Part shown: one piece after another, positions 60,878 to 64,000 of the stretch
Layout: each line of letters starts with the position of its first letter
Position numbering within the stretch: position 1 is the first letter of the stretch
Assembly: GCA_965656445.1 (NCBI GenBank)
Contig: CBFHKO010000003.1
Span: 62,001 to 126,000, forward strand
DNA: 64,000 nt
Direction: 5' to 3'
Origin: JAHEJA01 sp965656445
GTDB lineage: Bacteria > Pseudomonadota > Alphaproteobacteria > Rhodobacterales > Rhodobacteraceae
The notes under the pieces: model-generated
The model's input: the letters and a program-made list of their open reading frames with translations, nothing else
Told to the model about the DNA's origin: nothing
The model's database searches: none
Translations under genes and position numbers: made by a program

Positions 60878-61683
60878 GGCGTCATCTCTTGGGCAAGGAT
60901 AAAGATATTATGCGCTTGCGCCGCGCTCAACACCTGTTCACGTCCCAAAATCACCACTGATTTGGGCGAAACCACGATCCCTGAGAGACCTGCGTTTGCA
61001 ACAGCATACACAGTATCGGGGCCAATAGTGGGCATATCAACACGAAGCTCTTGGCCAAGTTTCGGACGTTTCACAAAAACCCCGCGCGCCTGATGGCGCA
61101 AATGATCCGAAGTTTGTCCAACAAAGGACAGCATAGCATCCGTGCCCTGCAGCGTCTCAATACCAAGGATCAATCCGTTTTCAACAACCACACCCTGACC
61201 CACATCAAGAGTTGAGAGCTGACGAAGGGCATGATCCGCTTTTTCGATATTTCCTTGAACGCCATCAGGTAAATCGCCAACCAATAGGCCTGCGTTAACG
61301 GTCAAATCTGATAGAACTTCATGCGCGCCAACCACTGCAATGCCTTGATCCTCAAACATCGACACAACAAAGCGCAACAAGCCATCATCGCCCTCTTGAA
61401 AGGCTTGCATCAAACGCGGCGCAATCTCTGTCATAAAGGAGTCAAACTGGCTTGGATCCAACGTGGGGCGCGACATAGCACCCGCCATGACAACACGTTT
61501 GATGCCATTTTGGTGTAAATCCTCGAAAAGACGGCCCAAAGTATTAAAGCTTTGGGAAATGGCCTCTGATCCAAGATCGTGAGACATCCCCTCAAACACA
61601 TAACACCGCGCCTGAGGATAGGCCGCAGACAAGGTCACAGGCAACGACCCAGACCCCGCAATGAGTGCCAAGTCAGACATCAT
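60874..61683 (-). CDS. lpxI: UDP-2,3-diacylglucosamine diphosphatase LpxI
   Basis: Hydrolyses UDP-2,3-diacylglucosamine to lipid X in alphaproteobacteria, replacing LpxH. The 269-residue DUF1009 protein begins DLALIAGSGSLP and has GVFVKRPKLGQELRVDMPTIG and the closing PKSVVILGREQVL stretch. It lies between lpxA and lpxB, as expected. Two adjacent ATG codons could serve as start; the second gives MSDLALI. Overlaps lpxB by ATGA-type coupling. Confidence 0.94.
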   Translation of the reverse strand: MMSDLALIAGSGSLPVTLSAAYPQARCYVFEGMSHDLGSEAISQSFNTLGRLFEDLHQNGIKRVVMAGAMSRPTLDPSQFDSFMTEIAPRLMQAFQEGDDGLLRFVVSMFEDQGIAVVGAHEVLSDLTVNAGLLVGDLPDGVQGNIEKADHALRQLSTLDVGQGVVVENGLILGIETLQGTDAMLSFVGQTSDHLRHQARGVFVKRPKLGQELRVDMPTIGPDTVYAVANAGLSGIVVSPKSVVILGREQVLSAAQAHNIFILAQEMTP

Positions 61684-61686
61684 GCA

Positions 61687-62475
61687 TCAGCTCGGCGTTA
61701 AAAAGGAACGGTCACTCGCGCCCATGACGAAATCAACGATGTGTTGAACATAGTCGCTTTCGCTTTCCTCACCCAGACGTTTGGCGCGATCGTTAAACGT
61801 CCCCTCGCCCTGAGCCAACATTTGGAAAGCGGCGCGAAGTGCGGTGATATCGGCGCGTGACACACCTTTGCGTTTAAGACCCACGAGGTTGAGCCCGTCC
61901 AATTCACCACGCGGTGCTTGAACCAAGCCATAGGGGATCACATCATTGGTCACCATGGTGACGGCACCGATGATAGCTCCGCGTCCGATACGCACGAATT
62001 GGTGGATACCAGAAAGACCGCCAACAATGGCATCGTCTTCGATCACACAATGCCCTGCAACGGCCGAATTATTCACCAGGATCACGCGATCATGAATAAT
62101 CACGTCATGCGCCACATGACAGCCCGCCATGAACAAGCCGTCGTTGCCAATTTTCGTAACACCGCCGCCCCCCTGGGTGCCCGTGTTCATTGTGACATGT
62201 TCGCGGATGCGGTTTCGTTCACCTATTATTAGTTCGCTTTCCTCACCGTTGAATTTCAAATCCTGTGGGATTTCCCCCAAAACAGCAAAAGAATAGACGA
62301 CAGTGTCGGCCCCAATTGTGGTGCGTCCCTTGACCACAACATGGCTTTTGAGATCCACTCCAGATCGCAGCACAACGTTCGGTCCGATATGACAAAATGG
62401 ACCGATGTGAACGCCCTCTTCAATGACGGCGCCCTCTTCGATGAAGGCACTTGGATGAATGAAACCCTTACTCAC
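61687..62475 (-). CDS. lpxA: UDP-N-acetylglucosamine acyltransferase
   Basis: First step of lipid A synthesis; transfers 3-hydroxyacyl from ACP. The 262-residue left-handed beta-helix has many hexapeptide repeats and catalytic His123 in CHVAHDV. It begins with GTG (SKGFIHPS), with AGGAG eight bases upstream; an ATG overlapping it is out of frame. It sits five bases after fabZ and is followed by lpxI. LpxD is not in the cluster. Confidence 0.95.
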   Translation of the reverse strand: MSKGFIHPSAFIEEGAVIEEGVHIGPFCHIGPNVVLRSGVDLKSHVVVKGRTTIGADTVVYSFAVLGEIPQDLKFNGEESELIIGERNRIREHVTMNTGTQGGGGVTKIGNDGLFMAGCHVAHDVIIHDRVILVNNSAVAGHCVIEDDAIVGGLSGIHQFVRIGRGAIIGAVTMVTNDVIPYGLVQAPRGELDGLNLVGLKRKGVSRADITALRAAFQMLAQGEGTFNDRAKRLGEESESDYVQHIVDFVMGASDRSFLTPS

Positions 62476-62480
62476 GCATG

Positions 62481-62945
62481 TTACTCCTGTGGAAGGTCCA
62501 TCATGGCTGTGAATTCAGCTTCTGCGGCCATTTCACCTTCGACCGTTGCGACACCTGAAAATTTCCAAACCTTCGCACCTGGTTTTCCACGCAATGTCGT
62601 CAAATTCATTTCCAACACATCACCTGGAATAACTTTGCGGCGGAATTTGCATTTGTCGATCGACATGAAATAAATCAACATCTCTTTGTCCGCGAGGTTG
62701 AGCGCCGTGCCCACCATCACAGCGGCCGTTTGCGCCATGGCTTCGACAATCGTGACACCAGGCATGATCGGCGTCCCAGGAAAGTGCCCCTGAAAATGCG
62801 GCTCATTCATAGTGACGTTTTTGATGCCTTTGGCCGAGGCGGTTCCATTGATGTCAACCACGCGATCCACCAACAAAAACGGATAGCGATGTGGCAAGAT
62901 ACGTTGGATGAGTTGGATATCAGCGCTGAGTAGCTCTTCAGACAT
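62481..62945 (-). CDS. fabZ: 3-Hydroxyacyl-ACP dehydratase
   Basis: Dehydrates beta-hydroxyacyl-ACP in fatty-acid synthesis; competes with LpxA for the same substrate, which is why the genes are linked. The 154-residue hot-dog protein has PHRYPFLLVDRV, the catalytic His54 in HFQGHFPG and Glu68 in IVEAMAQ. The ATG at 62945 has AAGGA at six bases; the one at 62951 lies on it. ompH is 74 bases upstream. Confidence 0.96.
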   Translation of the reverse strand: MSEELLSADIQLIQRILPHRYPFLLVDRVVDINGTASAKGIKNVTMNEPHFQGHFPGTPIMPGVTIVEAMAQTAAVMVGTALNLADKEMLIYFMSIDKCKFRRKVIPGDVLEMNLTTLRGKPGAKVWKFSGVATVEGEMAAEAEFTAMMDLPQE

Positions 62946-63019
62946 AGTCATTCCTTACTTTGTTCTGTGCAAACCCCTAGCAACCCACGCAGGTTTGGGC
63001 AAGCGATATGGGCGAAAAT

Positions 63020-63571
63020 CTAATCCTGAACCGCTCTGCTGCCGTCGCCAATTTCTAAATTCATCCGCTCAATAACTTGATCCGTAATATCAATGGAAGC
63101 TAAATCCAAAACTACTGTAGAGCGTTCCAAAACAGCGACAGCCCCATGTTGCGTCATAATTTCAAACATATAAGGGGCTGCGGTTTGGATAAGTTGGACT
63201 TGGCTGCGGTTATTTTGCTGCAGTATCGTGTCTTCTAATTCTTTGCGCTCTTGGCGGATGCGATTGACCCGAAGATCAAAATCAGCTGCCAATTCGCGAA
63301 ACGCGTCAGGTTCCATTTCCTTGCGCTTATCGCGCAGCGCCATTTCTTCGCTCGAGAGCTCCGCTTCGATTTGATTGTTCTCAATTTGTAGAGCGCGCAT
63401 GCTCTCATTCAGCTCGCTGAACAATCGCTTGCCATAGTTGGATTCGCGCACGAGCCTCACACGATCCACGGTTACGATCGGATATTGTTCAAACTGCTCC
63501 TCTTGTGCAGTGACCCCATTCACGGAAAACAGGGCCAAAACAAGTGAGATTATGCCAACCCACTGGCGCAT
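63020..63571 (-). CDS. OmpH/Skp family periplasmic chaperone
   Basis: A 183-residue secreted chaperone for outer-membrane proteins. Signal peptide about 1-22 (ending VTA-QE), then a mostly helical coiled-coil body (about 50-130) rich in Glu, Arg and Gln, as in Skp tentacles. It starts in a one-base overlap with the bamA stop codon. Function in the barrel-assembly pathway agrees with its neighbour. Confidence 0.9.
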   Translation of the reverse strand: MRQWVGIISLVLALFSVNGVTAQEEQFEQYPIVTVDRVRLVRESNYGKRLFSELNESMRALQIENNQIEAELSSEEMALRDKRKEMEPDAFRELAADFDLRVNRIRQERKELEDTILQQNNRSQVQLIQTAAPYMFEIMTQHGAVAVLERSTVVLDLASIDITDQVIERMNLEIGDGSRAVQD

Positions 63572-64000
63572 TAGAACGATGTTGAAATCGTCAGCTCAAA
63601 GAACCGATCAATATCTTGGGGTTGCTTGTCCAGAGCCTTGGAAAAGTTAAAGCGCAAGGGGCCAATCGGCGTTTGCCAAAAGAGAGAGGCCCCAACAACT
63701 TGTCGCCATGCGCCATCCTCATAGAGGACGTCACTGTTCACTTCGGGCAAAGACCAAAGGTTACCAACGTCGTAGAATAAACCACCTGAGAGGCCATATT
63801 CCTCTGGGATCCCCAAGGGGAATTCTGCCTCAAGGCGCAGCGCGGCAAACATGTCGCCACCCAGCGCATCATTGGCAGAGCTATTCTGCTCACGCGGACC
63901 GATGCCACCTGGTTCAAAGCCACGGATGACGCTTGATCCAAGTGTAAAGCGATCGACAACGCGGCTTGAGCCTTTGGTGTAATTCAACATCCCACCTTCG
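63571..64000 (-). CDS. bamA: Outer membrane protein assembly factor BamA, C-terminal part (partial)
   Basis: Only the last 142 residues are in the window; the 5' end is beyond the right edge. The sequence is the C-terminal half of the BamA barrel: RGFEPGGIGPR is the conserved lid-loop RGF motif, AEFPLGIPEEYGLSGGLFYDVGNLW is barrel strand and loop, and the protein ends in SF, the C-terminal aromatic signal of outer-membrane proteins. POTRA domains are not visible here. Confidence 0.95.
   Translation of the reverse strand, partial: EGGMLNYTKGSSRVVDRFTLGSSVIRGFEPGGIGPREQNSSANDALGGDMFAALRLEAEFPLGIPEEYGLSGGLFYDVGNLWSLPEVNSDVLYEDGAWRQVVGASLFWQTPIGPLRFNFSKALDKQPQDIDRFFELTISTSF

Overview
The window is an about 50 % G+C stretch of an alphaproteobacterial chromosome, most likely a member of the Roseobacter group (Rhodobacterales). 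The evidence is the gene content and order: a B12-dependent ribonucleotide reductase, trpE next to trpGDC-moaC-moeA-lexA, a comEC/lexA convergent pair, a ccm cluster with a holin/muramidase pair, a fused indolepyruvate ferredoxin oxidoreductase, zapA with its coiled-coil partner, LpxI instead of LpxH, and a LexA box of the alphaproteobacterial direct-repeat type (GAAC-N7-GAAC). The genus cannot be told from the sequence alone. Almost every base is in a recognisable housekeeping gene. I see no insertion sequence, prophage structural gene or CRISPR array.

Layout. 1-8.3 kb: nrdJ (minus), a 560-base structured intergenic region, a secreted protein of uncertain family, tRNA-Pro, and a minus-strand group pdxH / double cold-shock protein / DUF192. 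8.4-20.6 kb: fabI-gpt-aminotransferase, then a PpiD-like chaperone with trpE, a divergent polysaccharide deacetylase on the other strand, and trpG-trpD-trpC-moaC-moeA-lexA. 20.6-25.5 kb: comEC, gltX, gltA. 25.5-33.3 kb, all minus: enoyl-CoA hydratase, ccmH, ccmF, a holin and muramidase lysis cassette, ccmE, argC, murI, an acyltransferase. 33.4-40.9 kb: indolepyruvate oxidoreductase with a divergent LysR gene, a candidate small RNA, and a three-gene translationally coupled operon (PLP lyase, M24 peptidase-fold enzyme, Asp/Glu-racemase-fold enzyme) of unknown substrate. 41-49.5 kb: purL, bolA, grxD, zapA with a ZauP-like gene, tktA, gap1, a 47-residue membrane protein, gap2. 49.5-57.1 kb: coaD, a CBS protein and a valine-degradation set (LysR, mmsA, isobutyryl-CoA dehydrogenase, 3-hydroxyisobutyryl-CoA hydrolase, mmsB) interrupted by an AT-rich hydrolase-like gene. 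57.2-64 kb: a HerA-like ATPase, an orphan small-RNA candidate, ialB, and lpxB-lpxI-lpxA-fabZ-ompH-bamA, with bamA running off the right edge.

The most interesting observations are in control regions. (1) The two-gene lysis cassette sits between ccmE and ccmF, is bounded by its own terminators, and the Shine-Dalgarno sequence of its first gene is inside the upstream terminator stem. (2) LacI-type operators of the form TGTTANCGNTAACA lie before tktA, gap1 and gap2. They sit upstream of the likely promoter at gap1 but on the promoter at gap2, and the two GAPDH paralogues differ at the cofactor-determining residue (Ala36 against Asp36). (3) The nrdJ/4229-gene intergenic region has a hairpin whose loop is complementary to an upstream segment. 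(4) There are two orphan promoter-terminator units with no ORF, and a 25-bp tandem repeat just after the zapA stop codon.
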